A DNA stretch of 64,000 bases. Source: DASWJZ01 sp963805325 (GTDB lineage: Bacteria; Pseudomonadota; Alphaproteobacteria; Rhizobiales; Afifellaceae). The position numbers and the translations under genes were made by a program. Location: NCBI GenBank assembly GCA_963805325.1, contig CAWDTS010000009.1, positions 310,001 to 374,000 of the forward strand, given 5' to 3'. Positions 48,218 through 56,271 of this stretch are shown in pieces (the stretch's first letter is position 1; every line of letters begins with the position of its first letter). Below the pieces are notes generated by a model. It made no database searches, was not told the origin of the DNA, and was given only the letters and a program-made list of their open reading frames with translations.

Positions 48218-49531
48218 TCAGCGCTCCGCGACGGAGGTCGAGCCGGTGCGCGTGTCGACCGACGCGACGACCGACATGCCCGGGCGGATGAGGTCCTCTG
48301 CCGCGACCGCCGCCGGCACGCGGATGCGCACCGCGAGCCGCTGCACCACCTTGGTGAAGTTGCCGGTGGCGTTATCCGGCGGAAGCAGGCTGAACACGGA
48401 GCCGGAGGCGGGCGCGATGCTCACGACCGTGCCCTTGATGTCGTGTTCCGGGAACGCGTCAACGGCGATGTCGGCGGTCTGCCCGGGGTGCAGATCCGCG
48501 AGCTGCGTCTCCTTGAAGTTCGCGTTGACATAAACGTCCTGGAGCGGGACGAGCGCCATCAGCCGCGTGCCGGGCTGCACGTATTCGCCGGGCTCGGCGG
48601 CGCGATTGCCGACGACGCCGTCGAAGGGCGCGCGTACGACAGTGTGGTCGAGGTCGAGCTTTGCCTTGTCCGCAGCCAGCTTGTCCTGATCGAGAGCGCG
48701 TTGCGCTTCGACCTTTTGCGCCACAAGCACAGAGGCATTCGCCTCGGCCGTCGTCACGCCGGCCTGCGCCGCGTCGACATTCGCGTTGGCTTGCAGGAGC
48801 GCGGCATTGGCAGAGTCCACTGACTGCTGCGTGCCGAACGACTTGCCGGCGAGCGCCGTCGCGCGGTCGAACTCAAGCTTGGCGTTGGCGGCCCCGGCCT
48901 TGGCCGACGAAAGCTCCGCGCCGGCCTGCGCGACTTGCGCCCGGCTGGCGACGATCTGCTGATCAATTCGCGCGATCGCAGCCTGTTGCGCGGCGATTTG
49001 CGCCTCGGCCTGTTCAAGGGCGATGCGATAGTCGAAATCGTCGATCAGAAGGAGCGGCGTCCCGGCCGTCACGCGGCTGTTATCGGCGACCGGCACCGAG
49101 TCGACATAGCCCGCCACCTTCGGAGCGATGACGGCGGTGTCGGCGCTGACATAGGCGTCGTCGGTTGAGACCATGAAGCGCCCGTTTGTCCACCAGTCGT
49201 ACCCGAAATAAGCGCCGATGCCGATGATGGCCACGAGTGCGCCGATTGCGGCCACGCGCTTGCCGCGCCCCTTCTTTGGGGCCGGCTGCCCGGCGGCCTG
49301 CGACGCCGCGCCCTGCGCCTCGCCCTGCGGCGTGAAGCGCGGGTTTGACCGCGCCTCGCTGGCCGGTGCTTCCTGCTCGAGCGACGGCCCGCCGGGAATG
49401 GACCGCAGAACCTGCCCGGCAGCCTTGCGGTTTGCCGGGATTGCCGTTTCGGCGCCGGAATCGGCCGAGAAGCCCTCGGCTTCGTCCGAAATTGCCTTGC
49501 CCTTTTCGGCGCTTACAAGAACCTTCGCCAT
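48218..49531 (-). CDS. HlyD/EmrA-type membrane fusion protein
   Basis: A 437-aa periplasmic adaptor of a tripartite pump. Start at the ATG at 49531. A cytosolic N-terminus of about 85 residues (longer than usual, low complexity, ending KKGRGKRVAAIG) precedes a single membrane helix (ALVAIIGIGAYFGYDWW), then the barrel-sandwich (STDDAYVSADTAVIAPKVAGYV), a coiled-coil hairpin (residues about 165-270), and the beta-barrel (VRAPFDGVVGNRAAEPGEYVQPG). It works with the adjacent EmrB-like permease and an outer-membrane channel that is not present here. Confidence 0.92.
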   Translation of the reverse strand: MAKVLVSAEKGKAISDEAEGFSADSGAETAIPANRKAAGQVLRSIPGGPSLEQEAPASEARSNPRFTPQGEAQGAASQAAGQPAPKKGRGKRVAAIGALVAIIGIGAYFGYDWWTNGRFMVSTDDAYVSADTAVIAPKVAGYVDSVPVADNSRVTAGTPLLLIDDFDYRIALEQAEAQIAAQQAAIARIDQQIVASRAQVAQAGAELSSAKAGAANAKLEFDRATALAGKSFGTQQSVDSANAALLQANANVDAAQAGVTTAEANASVLVAQKVEAQRALDQDKLAADKAKLDLDHTVVRAPFDGVVGNRAAEPGEYVQPGTRLMALVPLQDVYVNANFKETQLADLHPGQTADIAVDAFPEHDIKGTVVSIAPASGSVFSLLPPDNATGNFTKVVQRLAVRIRVPAAVAAEDLIRPGMSVVASVDTRTGSTSVAER

Positions 49532-49569
49532 CGGGCTCCCCAATTCTCTCTGATGATCAACATTTCGAT

Positions 49570-49652
49570 ATCGAACCGAACGGTTCGGTCACGGCGCTTG
49601 AAATGGACCACCGCCAGCGCTATTTCAAGATCGAACCGAACGGTTCGGTCAC
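49570..49652. promoter_or_regulatory. twin TetR-type operators, 60 bp apart
   Basis: The palindrome ACCGAACGGTTCGGT occurs twice, at 49575-49589 and 49635-49649, each inside an identical 23-bp direct repeat (49570-49592 and 49630-49652) with exactly 60 bp from centre to centre. It lies in the 247-bp divergent region between the efflux operon and the tetR gene. Inferred function: binding of the TetR protein encoded next door, repressing both directions. Confidence 0.85.
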
Positions 49653-49778
49653 AAATTTTCTTGATACGTGTTTCCGGACTGTTTCATTGTGATTTCATCC
49701 GGGGAATCGTGGGTCTCAAAGCCAGGGGTCGATAAGAAAAGCCAAGATGGCGGGACCCGGACATGAGGAAATGCGACA

Positions 49779-50477
49779 ATGACGGAGATTTCTGCATCGC
49801 GCGCCGAAACGTCTGAAAGGCGTGAGGAGACGGGTGCGGGCCAGGACCCGCAGAAACGGCGCCAAATTCTCGCCGGCGCCCGCAAGGTGTTCCTGAAGCA
49901 CGGGTTCGACGCCACCAGCATGAACGACATCGCGCGCGTCGCCGGTGTGTCGAAGGGGACGCTCTATGTCTACTTCGAAAGCAAGGAGCGCCTCTTCACG
50001 TCGCTGATGCACGACGAGCGCTCGCAGCAGGACTTCGCGCCCAACCCCGCCGACCATGACGTTGCCGCGGTGCTTGCGCAACTCGGGCGCAACCTGGTGA
50101 CATTCCTCACCGCGCCGCACGTGATCCGCGCCAAGCGCACCGTCATGGCGATCATCGACCGAATGCCCGAGGTCGCAGCCGACTTTTATTGCGAGGGTCC
50201 CGCGCTCTGCATCGGCGAGCTCACGCGGTATCTGGAGGCGCAGGTGAAAGCCGGCGTGCTCGACATCGAAGATTGCGGTCTTGCAGCGCACCAGTTCGGC
50301 GAGCTCGCGCAGGCGGGGTTGATCAAGCCCCTCCTCTACGGGACGATCCCCACGCCGACGCCGGAGAAGATCGCCTACACCGTCGACAGCGCCGTCCGCG
50401 TGTTCCTCGCGGCCTACCCGATCAAGAACGCCACCGCAAAGACCCGCCACGCCGCGTCTCTCGAAGTCACCGCATAG
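49779..50477 (+). CDS. TetR/AcrR-family transcriptional repressor
   Basis: A 232-aa regulator. The N-terminal helix-turn-helix is standard (RRQILAGARKVFLKHGFDATSMNDIARVAGVSKGTLYVYFESKERLF, residues about 27-75). The C-terminal domain is a helical ligand pocket (DRMPEVAADFYCEGPALCIGELTRYLEAQ) of the AefR-like TetR_C type. It is divergently arranged with the EmrAB-like genes and most likely represses them until the exported compound binds. The ligand is unknown. Confidence 0.93.
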   Translation: MTEISASRAETSERREETGAGQDPQKRRQILAGARKVFLKHGFDATSMNDIARVAGVSKGTLYVYFESKERLFTSLMHDERSQQDFAPNPADHDVAAVLAQLGRNLVTFLTAPHVIRAKRTVMAIIDRMPEVAADFYCEGPALCIGELTRYLEAQVKAGVLDIEDCGLAAHQFGELAQAGLIKPLLYGTIPTPTPEKIAYTVDSAVRVFLAAYPIKNATAKTRHAASLEVTA

Positions 50478-50484
50478 CGCACGC

Positions 50485-50991
50485 TCAAATCATGCGGCTG
50501 TCGTAGGCCCAGTGGAGCAACGCCTGGCGCTGCCGGCGGCGGCAGTGGATGTCGCCGGGCTCGCAGTTTTTCCTGATCTGCGCGACGTGCCGGCGGATCG
50601 CCTTCCAGCGCTTGATCTGCCGCGTGTCCTCCTCCGGCATTCGCCGGCCGAGAAAATAGCGGCAATACCACTGGAACCAGCCCCGCGGATCGTCGGGATG
50701 TATCCAGCCCTTCCGCCGCCATTCTGAAAGCGGCTGACTGGCGTCGACTCCGAAGAAGTTGAGCGCCTTGTCCGCGGCCCCCTTGGCAAACCTCGCGCCC
50801 TTGAACCACGACGCTGGGAATTCGTCGCGGCAGTCCGTCATGTATTTGCCGCCGAAGATGCCGAGCTTCAGCATCTCCGCCGGCGGCAGCTCCGGCGCGA
50901 ACTCCGGATCGAAATCCCTCCCCGCTCGCGCCGTCAGTATGTAGCGGTAGCCGTTCTGCATCCGGTCGTTCACGACGACGGTGCGGGGCAT
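50485..50991 (-). CDS. conserved hypothetical protein (Trp/Arg-rich)
   Basis: A 168-aa soluble protein of unknown function. It contains a very conserved-looking, aromatic-rich core: FGGKYMTDCRDEFPASWF, SQPLSEWRRKGWIHPDDPRG, WFQWYCRYFLGRRMPEED, and a basic end KNCEPGDIHCRRRQRQALLHWAYDSR. I have seen this sequence type as a widespread orphan in bacteria and fungi, with no assigned role. No signal peptide or membrane segment. It is convergent with tetR (8-bp gap). Confidence 0.75.
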   Translation of the reverse strand: MPRTVVVNDRMQNGYRYILTARAGRDFDPEFAPELPPAEMLKLGIFGGKYMTDCRDEFPASWFKGARFAKGAADKALNFFGVDASQPLSEWRRKGWIHPDDPRGWFQWYCRYFLGRRMPEEDTRQIKRWKAIRRHVAQIRKNCEPGDIHCRRRQRQALLHWAYDSRMI

Positions 50992-51035
50992 CGCTCTCTG
51001 TCCGGACGGCTCCGTGGAGGAAGGGGCTCCCGGCC

Positions 51036-51557
51036 CTACCGCTCCACCACCCCGCAGGCGATGCGATCGCCTGACATACCCGAGGGCGCGCTCTTGTAGT
51101 CGTCGGCACCGGCATGGATGACGAGCGATGTGCCGTCATCGTCCAACAGCGTCTCCGGCGCGCCGGCCGCAAGCGTCACGTCAGGTTTCAGGATCTCGAT
51201 GCTGAGGGATCCGGAATCGGGCACATGGATATTCGGCATGTCGCCCGCATGCGGGCCGCCGACAGCCAAGAAGCCATGCTCCGCGCCGGTCGGATTGAAG
51301 TGGCCTCCGGCATTCGTAAAGGGCGGCCCACAATCACCCTTCTCATGGAGATGAAAGCCGTGGACGCCCGGAGGAAGGCCTTTGAGATCGGCGCTGATCA
51401 GAACGCCGGCCGGCGTCTGCGTGAAGGTGACGATGCCAAGATCGGCGCCGTCCGGGCCCTTCATCGCCGCCTTCGCCTTAAGCATGTCGTCCTGCGCGAA
51501 CGCCGGGGCCGCGACGAGGACCATCAGCGCGACCGTCCCGGTAAGAATTGCCTTCAT
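51036..51557 (-). CDS. sodC: Cu/Zn superoxide dismutase, periplasmic
   Basis: A 173-aa enzyme dismutating superoxide in the periplasm. Start at 51557 gives signal peptide MKAILTGTVALMVLVAAPAFA. Copper/zinc ligands: GVHGFHLHEKGDC, AGGHFNPTGAEHG, GPHAGDMPN and SLVIHAGADDYKS, with the conserved disulphide cysteines (GDC and ACGVVER) and the electrostatic-loop Arg in GDRIACG. It is 82 bp downstream of the CueR-like regulator on the same strand, which suggests copper-linked expression. Confidence 0.96.
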   Translation of the reverse strand: MKAILTGTVALMVLVAAPAFAQDDMLKAKAAMKGPDGADLGIVTFTQTPAGVLISADLKGLPPGVHGFHLHEKGDCGPPFTNAGGHFNPTGAEHGFLAVGGPHAGDMPNIHVPDSGSLSIEILKPDVTLAAGAPETLLDDDGTSLVIHAGADDYKSAPSGMSGDRIACGVVER

Positions 51558-51639
51558 CAGCCTCTCCACTTGTTCCTCGGTACGTTTCTCAACGAAGCCG
51601 CTTCGGAGCCGTTCCGCCAGATCGGAACCGAGCAGACCC

Positions 51640-52059
51640 TTATACAGATGTTCGCTGCGTCTTGCGCGCATGCCTTCCGCCCGCCAGGTCCTCAAGGATC
51701 GGGCAGTCGGGCCGGTGGTCGCCATGGCAGGCGTTGACGAGGGCCGAGAGCGTCTTCCGCATCGCCTTCAGCGCCGCAACCTTCGCGTCGATCTCGCCGA
51801 TATGGGCTTCGGCGACCCGACGCACGTCAGCGCTCGCCCGGCGCTTGTCGACATAGAGCGACAGAAGCTGCCGGCAGTCTTCTATCGAGAAGCCAAGCGC
51901 ACGCGCGCGCCGCAGGAAACGCAGATTGTGGAGCGCCGTTTCGGAGTAGTCGCGATAGTTGTTGTCGCGACGGTCGGAGCTGACGAGCCCAATCTCCTCG
52001 TAGTAGCGGATGGTCTTTGTCGGGAGCCCGCTTGCCCGTGCCGCCTCGCCGATATTCAT
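51640..52059 (-). CDS. MerR-family copper-responsive regulator (CueR-like)
   Basis: A 139-aa transcription activator. Start at 52059 gives MNIGEAARASGLPTKTIRYYEEIGLV, the MerR helix-turn-helix; residues about 80-115 form the dimerisation helix. The C-terminal metal loop CHGDHRPDCPI has the two cysteines spaced as in CueR, indicating a monovalent copper/silver sensor. It lies upstream of and in line with sodC. A MerR-type operator candidate overlaps the 3' end of the CPBP gene just upstream. No copper exporter is adjacent, which is unusual for CueR. Confidence 0.9.
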   Translation of the reverse strand: MNIGEAARASGLPTKTIRYYEEIGLVSSDRRDNNYRDYSETALHNLRFLRRARALGFSIEDCRQLLSLYVDKRRASADVRRVAEAHIGEIDAKVAALKAMRKTLSALVNACHGDHRPDCPILEDLAGGRHARKTQRTSV

Positions 52060-52116
52060 GGCGCCCTCCTTCCGAAACAGATGGCCGAAACGGACGGCCC
52101 TATCCGAGAGACAGAT

Positions 52117-52139
52117 GGTTCCAGCAACCGGAGGGTCAA
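52117..52139 (-). promoter_or_regulatory. putative CueR/MerR-type promoter-operator
   Basis: On the minus strand a TTGACC -35 element (52139-52134) is directly followed by ACCCTCCGGTTGCTGGAACC, close to the CueR dyad (ACCnTCC-spacer-GGAnGGT) that sits in the long spacer of copper-responsive promoters. The right half is imperfect and the -10 is not clear. It overlaps the stop codon of the CPBP gene and points into the merR gene, implying autoregulation (inference). Confidence 0.45.
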
Positions 52140-53044
52140 GGCTCGCCAACCTTGAGCGGTGAGCGCGGGTGAAGAAGAAAAAGCCCCATCAGGGCGAAGC
52201 TTCCGATGCTGAAGACTCCGACGAGGACGGAGTCGAGCAACGACCAGCCGCCCGCGTCGAGCGCGCGGCTCATGAAGAGGGCGCCGCCCGACAGCCAGCT
52301 CATGTGCGAGACGAAGAGAATGCCGACGGCGTTCAGGCCGAGATGCGCGCCCATCCCCGCGCCGAGATTGCCGGTCCTGACGACAAGCACGGTCGCGAGC
52401 ACCGCGAAGGCGCCGATGCTGAGAAGCATCGCGGCCCGCATCGAGGGTGGACTGCGCCCATCCCAGTGGAGGATCGTAAAGAGCACGATGGGGATCAGCG
52501 CCCAGACGAACGGGCTCCTGAAGCGCGCCGCGAGCGACTGCATCAGATAGCCCCGGAACATGAGCTCTTCCGCAGATATCTGTATGAACAGGAGCAGCGT
52601 GAGCGGCCCGAGCCAGAGGAGCCATGCGGCGACACCGATTGTGCTTCGCCGCAGCGATGGATCGACAAAGTAGGTGGCGACCTCGCCGAGCGCCGAGGCG
52701 ATGAGCGCCGCGGTAAGCCCGCGCCAGAAGTCGCGCCACGCGAGACGCCGCTCCGCGCCGAGAACGGTACCGAGGGGCCGCCGATCGACAAACTTCACAG
52801 CGAGGAAGACGCCTCCCGACATCCCCAGAAACGAGGCAAGCGCAGTCGCGACACCGGGCGGCGTCGCAAGGAACGCGTTCACATAGGCATTCGGATCTTC
52901 CGCGAGACTCGGGCCCATTGTGAAAACGCTGATGACCCCGCCGAGTGAGACGGTCGCAACAGTCGTTGCCGCCCACACGGCCAGGATCAGGACCAGCCCC
53001 AGGCTGATCCGCCAAAGCGCGGAGCGCCCGCGGGCCAAGTCCAC
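52136..53044 (-). CDS. CPBP-family intramembrane metalloprotease
   Basis: A 302-aa multi-pass membrane protein of the CAAX protease/Abi (CPBP) family. The catalytic motifs are visible: EELMFRG (EExxxR, residues about 158-164), FTILHWDG (FxxxH) and GAHLGLNAVG (HxxxN-like). Seven or eight hydrophobic segments. Family members cleave membrane substrates, process bacteriocins or confer self-immunity; no partner is nearby. Its last codons overlap the putative copper operator. Confidence 0.85.
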   Translation of the reverse strand: MDLARGRSALWRISLGLVLILAVWAATTVATVSLGGVISVFTMGPSLAEDPNAYVNAFLATPPGVATALASFLGMSGGVFLAVKFVDRRPLGTVLGAERRLAWRDFWRGLTAALIASALGEVATYFVDPSLRRSTIGVAAWLLWLGPLTLLLFIQISAEELMFRGYLMQSLAARFRSPFVWALIPIVLFTILHWDGRSPPSMRAAMLLSIGAFAVLATVLVVRTGNLGAGMGAHLGLNAVGILFVSHMSWLSGGALFMSRALDAGGWSLLDSVLVGVFSIGSFALMGLFLLHPRSPLKVGEP

Positions 53045-53279
53045 GTAACGGATGAACGCTTGGGAGAGAATTGCGATGGTCCTCCGGCCGGCACGCTAAG
53101 CGCTAGATCAATTCCGCCTTCAACAAAATCGCGAAGGCGCGCCCGTTTCCGCGAAACCCGCCTGTGCCCCTGGCGCAACATCGCGCGGCCGACGCCACGG
53201 CACTGTGCGGCGCGGCGGGTTTAGGGTTGCTTTCCAGACGCCGTGCGGCTTCGTTAGCCCCCTCTGTCGAGGGTTCGCG

Positions 53280-54677
53280 GTGAAGAGACTTTGCGCGTGC
53301 GCATTTGTGCTGGCGGCGCTTCTGCCGACGCCGGGATTCGCGCTCGACGCCCCCGCACAAACCGGACCGACCAACTGGTTCGTGCGCACGGATTTCCTCG
53401 GCGGCATTTCGAGCGCGCCGGGGTCTTTCGCCACCTTACCGCCCGGCGCGACCGGAGGCCACCAGACCTCCTACCAGCCGCAGGAATATTTCGGCGCCGG
53501 TGCCGGTATCGGCTATCAGTTCTCCGCCTGGGGCGTTCCTTTCCGGGCTGTCTTCGACGGCAGCCTGAGCTTCCGCCACGACACGGACGTCGCGGTCGTC
53601 CCCGGCGGCACTCCAAACTACAAGGGCAATCTCCAGACCGTCGATCTCAGGCTGAGCCTGCTCGCCGACGTGCTCGACCTTGGCTGGGGGCGCTTCTACG
53701 TCGGCGGCGGCATCGGTGCCGCGCGCGTCAGAACAGAGGTCGAGTTCGAGGGAACGCCGACATCGGTCGTCAACGCGCAATGGAAGGCCTCGCCCTCGTT
53801 CGAGGCGGGGATCGCGTTCACCGGATTGTCGAGACGGGTCATCCCCTATCTCGGCTACCGCTTCCGCTGGGTCGGCGACACGGAGTCCGGAACGTTCCCC
53901 GACGGATCGAAGGTCCGCTACAAGAACTTCAATATCCACGACATCATGCTCGGCTTCACGGTGCCGCTGCAGGGCGACAGCACGGCGAGCTACGCCTACG
54001 TCGATCCGACGCCGTCCATGGCTTCGAGCGAGAAGCTCTGGACGGGCTTTCACGTGGGCGCTTTCGGCGGCTGGGGCGTCGCAGAGGATTTCAACGTCAC
54101 CGGCCTGACCAATTCAACCGGCATCCCCTACAACGCAACGAACAACTACGGACTCGGCAGCGACGGGCCGCTTGCCGGCGGCGAAATCGGCGTCGACTGG
54201 CAGTGGCGCTGGATCGTGCTCGGTCTTTCGGGCGAGGCGGGCGTGCTCAGCCTCGACGGCTCGGCGACCGATCCTGCGTCGCCCGGCGGCGACACGAAGA
54301 CATCGATCTCCTCCGACTGGTATGGCGGAATGTCGGTGCGTGGCGGGCTTGCCTACGACCGTTTCCTTGCCTTCGGCCGCATCGGCGCCTTCTACCTGAA
54401 TGCAGACGCGAAGACCGTCGACAACTGCTCTACTGCCCCCTGCGGAGCGGCGACTGCCTTCGCTTCGGAGAACGACATCCTCTTCGGCTGGTTCCTCGGC
54501 GCCGGCGCCGAATATGCGCTCGGAAAGCATTGGAGCATCGGGGCGGAGTACCGCTTCTTCCACCTGAACGACAATCTGCAGCCGGCTGGCACAGCGACCG
54601 GGGCAGGAGCCGTCGCGCAGGAAGTGACGCGCAAACCGATCAACGCCGCGCGCGCCTCGATCAATTTCCGCTGGTAG
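53280..54677 (+). CDS. outer-membrane protein with two beta-barrel domains
   Basis: A 465-aa exported protein. I choose the GTG at 53280 because it opens a signal peptide (MKRLCACAFVLAALLPTPGFA, then LDAPAQT). Residues about 30-240 form a first beta-barrel (NWFVRTDFLGGISS ... VIPYLGYRFRWVGD ... HDIMLGFTVPL); after a short linker a second, Omp25/31-like barrel begins (LWTGFHVGAFGGWGVAEDF) and runs to the terminal INFRW, an outer-membrane barrel ending in an aromatic residue. The two halves are not obvious copies of each other. Probably a porin-like or adhesin-like surface protein. Single gene, no operon partner. Confidence 0.8.
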   Translation: MKRLCACAFVLAALLPTPGFALDAPAQTGPTNWFVRTDFLGGISSAPGSFATLPPGATGGHQTSYQPQEYFGAGAGIGYQFSAWGVPFRAVFDGSLSFRHDTDVAVVPGGTPNYKGNLQTVDLRLSLLADVLDLGWGRFYVGGGIGAARVRTEVEFEGTPTSVVNAQWKASPSFEAGIAFTGLSRRVIPYLGYRFRWVGDTESGTFPDGSKVRYKNFNIHDIMLGFTVPLQGDSTASYAYVDPTPSMASSEKLWTGFHVGAFGGWGVAEDFNVTGLTNSTGIPYNATNNYGLGSDGPLAGGEIGVDWQWRWIVLGLSGEAGVLSLDGSATDPASPGGDTKTSISSDWYGGMSVRGGLAYDRFLAFGRIGAFYLNADAKTVDNCSTAPCGAATAFASENDILFGWFLGAGAEYALGKHWSIGAEYRFFHLNDNLQPAGTATGAGAVAQEVTRKPINAARASINFRW

Positions 54678-54798
54678 CGGCTGCCGCCGCGCTCGCGGAG
54701 AACTTGTAGGCGCCGCCCAACCGGGTCTATTTTTGAGACATCCACTCCGCGAATGCGCCCGCATGGGAAGACGCGCCGGCGCGCAAGGAGCCACAACG

Positions 54799-55065
54799 AT
54801 GTGCCGCAACATCCGCACGCTCTTCAACTTCGAGCCGCCGGCGACAGAGGATGAAATTCGCGCTTCCGCCGTGCAGTTCGTGCGCAAGCTTTCCGGCTTC
54901 CAGCACCCGTCTCGCGCTAATGCCGCGGCCTTCGACCGGGCGGTCGACGAGGTGAGTGCCGCCGCGTATCGCCTGATTGCCTCGCTTCAGACGACGAGCC
55001 CGCCCAAAAACCGCGACGAGGAAGCGCAGAAGGCGCGCGCCCGCGCCGCCGCCCGCTACGCCTGA
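54799..55065 (+). CDS. DUF2277 domain-containing protein
   Basis: An 88-aa cytosolic protein. Start at 54799 gives MCRNIRTLFNFEPPATEDEIRASA, the hallmark DUF2277 opening, then LQFVRKLSGFxxPS-type FVRKLSGFQHPSRAN and a C-terminal basic helix. GGAG ribosome-binding site upstream. The family has no known role. It is followed within 26 bp by a small membrane-protein gene on the same strand. Confidence 0.9.
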   Translation: MCRNIRTLFNFEPPATEDEIRASAVQFVRKLSGFQHPSRANAAAFDRAVDEVSAAAYRLIASLQTTSPPKNRDEEAQKARARAAARYA

Positions 55066-55091
55066 GGCGGGCGCTCTGTGCCGCCCCGCCG

Positions 55092-55391
55092 GTGATCCGC
55101 TATTTTCGCGAGCTTTGGACCGGCGCGCTGCCGCTGAAGCGCGTGCTGTGGTTCGACATGGTCGTGATCGGCACACTCGCGAACCTGGCTTCGCTCGTCG
55201 TCATGCTGGCGCTTTTCGCCGCCCACGCGCCGACGGTGGCCGCCTTTGCGCTCTTTCTCGCGCCTATCCCCTACAATGTCGCGCTCTTCGTCGGCGTCTG
55301 GCGAAGCTCGCTCCGCGAAAAGGAGGATTGGGGCTTCCTGGCGCGCGCCATCGCGTCGATCTGGCTGGTTGCAGCGGTCATCGTGGTCTGA
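55092..55391 (+). CDS. small membrane protein of unknown function
   Basis: A 99-aa protein with a GTG start at 55092 and three likely transmembrane helices (VLWFDMVVIGTLANLASLVVMLALFAA, AFALFLAPIPYNVALFVGVW, AIASIWLVAAVIVV). The frame is clean and the composition typical of an inner-membrane protein; I recognise no family with confidence. It is 26 bp after the DUF2277 gene and so probably in the same transcript. Confidence 0.65.
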   Translation: MIRYFRELWTGALPLKRVLWFDMVVIGTLANLASLVVMLALFAAHAPTVAAFALFLAPIPYNVALFVGVWRSSLREKEDWGFLARAIASIWLVAAVIVV

Positions 55392-55501
55392 AATCCGCGC
55401 AGTACACCGGCAATCAAGAGGCGGTGATTCCAGAGCGAGGCGCTTCCCTGTCGGCGCGGGCTGCGCCAAATAACGGTCAGAACCTTGGGAGACCGACACC
55501 A

Positions 55502-56245
55502 ATGAACGCGCCCAACCGAAAGCCCTTCTCGATCCAGCCTTACGTGGCCCCTGCCCTCGCCGTGCTTGCCGTGGTGGCGCTCGTGCCTTTGAGCGGCATC
55601 CTTCCCCCCGCCTCGGCGGAAGAGGCGCAGGTCGTGCCGCCTCCGGCGCACGACGCGCCGCTCGCCTCGGCGCCGGGCACGGAGACGGCTGTCGTCGCCG
55701 GCGGCTGCTTCTGGGGCATCCAGGGCGTCTTCCAGCACTTGAAGGGCGTGACGATGGCCGTCTCCGGCTATTCCGGCGGCGACGCCGACACGGCGCATTA
55801 CCAGGTCGTCGGCACCGGCACGACCGGCCATGCGGAGTCGGTCAAGATCACCTACGACCCGAGCCAGATCAGCTACGGCAAACTCCTGCAGGTCTTCTTC
55901 TCCGTCGCTCTCGATCCGACGCAGAAGGACCGCCAGGGCCCCGACGTCGGGACGCAATACCGCTCGGCGATCTTCGCGGCCGATGCGACGCAGGCGGAGA
56001 TCGCCAAGGACTACATCGCGCAGCTCGACAAGACCGGCGTGTTCGGCAAGCCGATCGCCACCGAGGTGTCGCCGTTCAAGGCCTTCTACGCGGCGGAGGA
56101 CTATCATCAGGACTACGCGACGCTGCATCCTGAGAGCGGCTACATCATGTACAACGACCTGCCGAAGATCGCGAACCTGAAGACGCTGTTCCCGGCTCTT
56201 TGGCGCGAAAATCCGGTGCTGGTGAACGTCGCCGCGAAGAGCTGA
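55502..56245 (+). CDS. msrA: peptide-methionine (S)-S-oxide reductase, exported form
   Basis: Repairs oxidised methionine. Start at 55502 gives 247 aa, with an N-terminal membrane/signal segment (PYVAPALAVLAVVALVPLSGILPPASA) absent from cytosolic MsrA, so the enzyme is probably periplasmic or membrane-tethered. Catalytic Cys in AGGCFWGIQGVF, then VSGYSGGDADTAHYQVVGTGTTGHAESVKITYDP, all diagnostic. YHQDY near the C-terminus matches the family. Single-domain (no MsrB). It fits the nearby sodC as an envelope oxidative-stress function, though the two are not in one operon. Confidence 0.95.
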   Translation: MNAPNRKPFSIQPYVAPALAVLAVVALVPLSGILPPASAEEAQVVPPPAHDAPLASAPGTETAVVAGGCFWGIQGVFQHLKGVTMAVSGYSGGDADTAHYQVVGTGTTGHAESVKITYDPSQISYGKLLQVFFSVALDPTQKDRQGPDVGTQYRSAIFAADATQAEIAKDYIAQLDKTGVFGKPIATEVSPFKAFYAAEDYHQDYATLHPESGYIMYNDLPKIANLKTLFPALWRENPVLVNVAAKS

Positions 56246-56271
56246 CGGCATGCGGCGCCGGCGGCGGCGCT

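Noticed and set aside
52136..53044. CPBP protease as a phage-abortive-infection or bacteriocin-immunity system
   Set aside because: The family includes such roles, but no toxin, peptide precursor or defence gene is adjacent, so no function is assigned.
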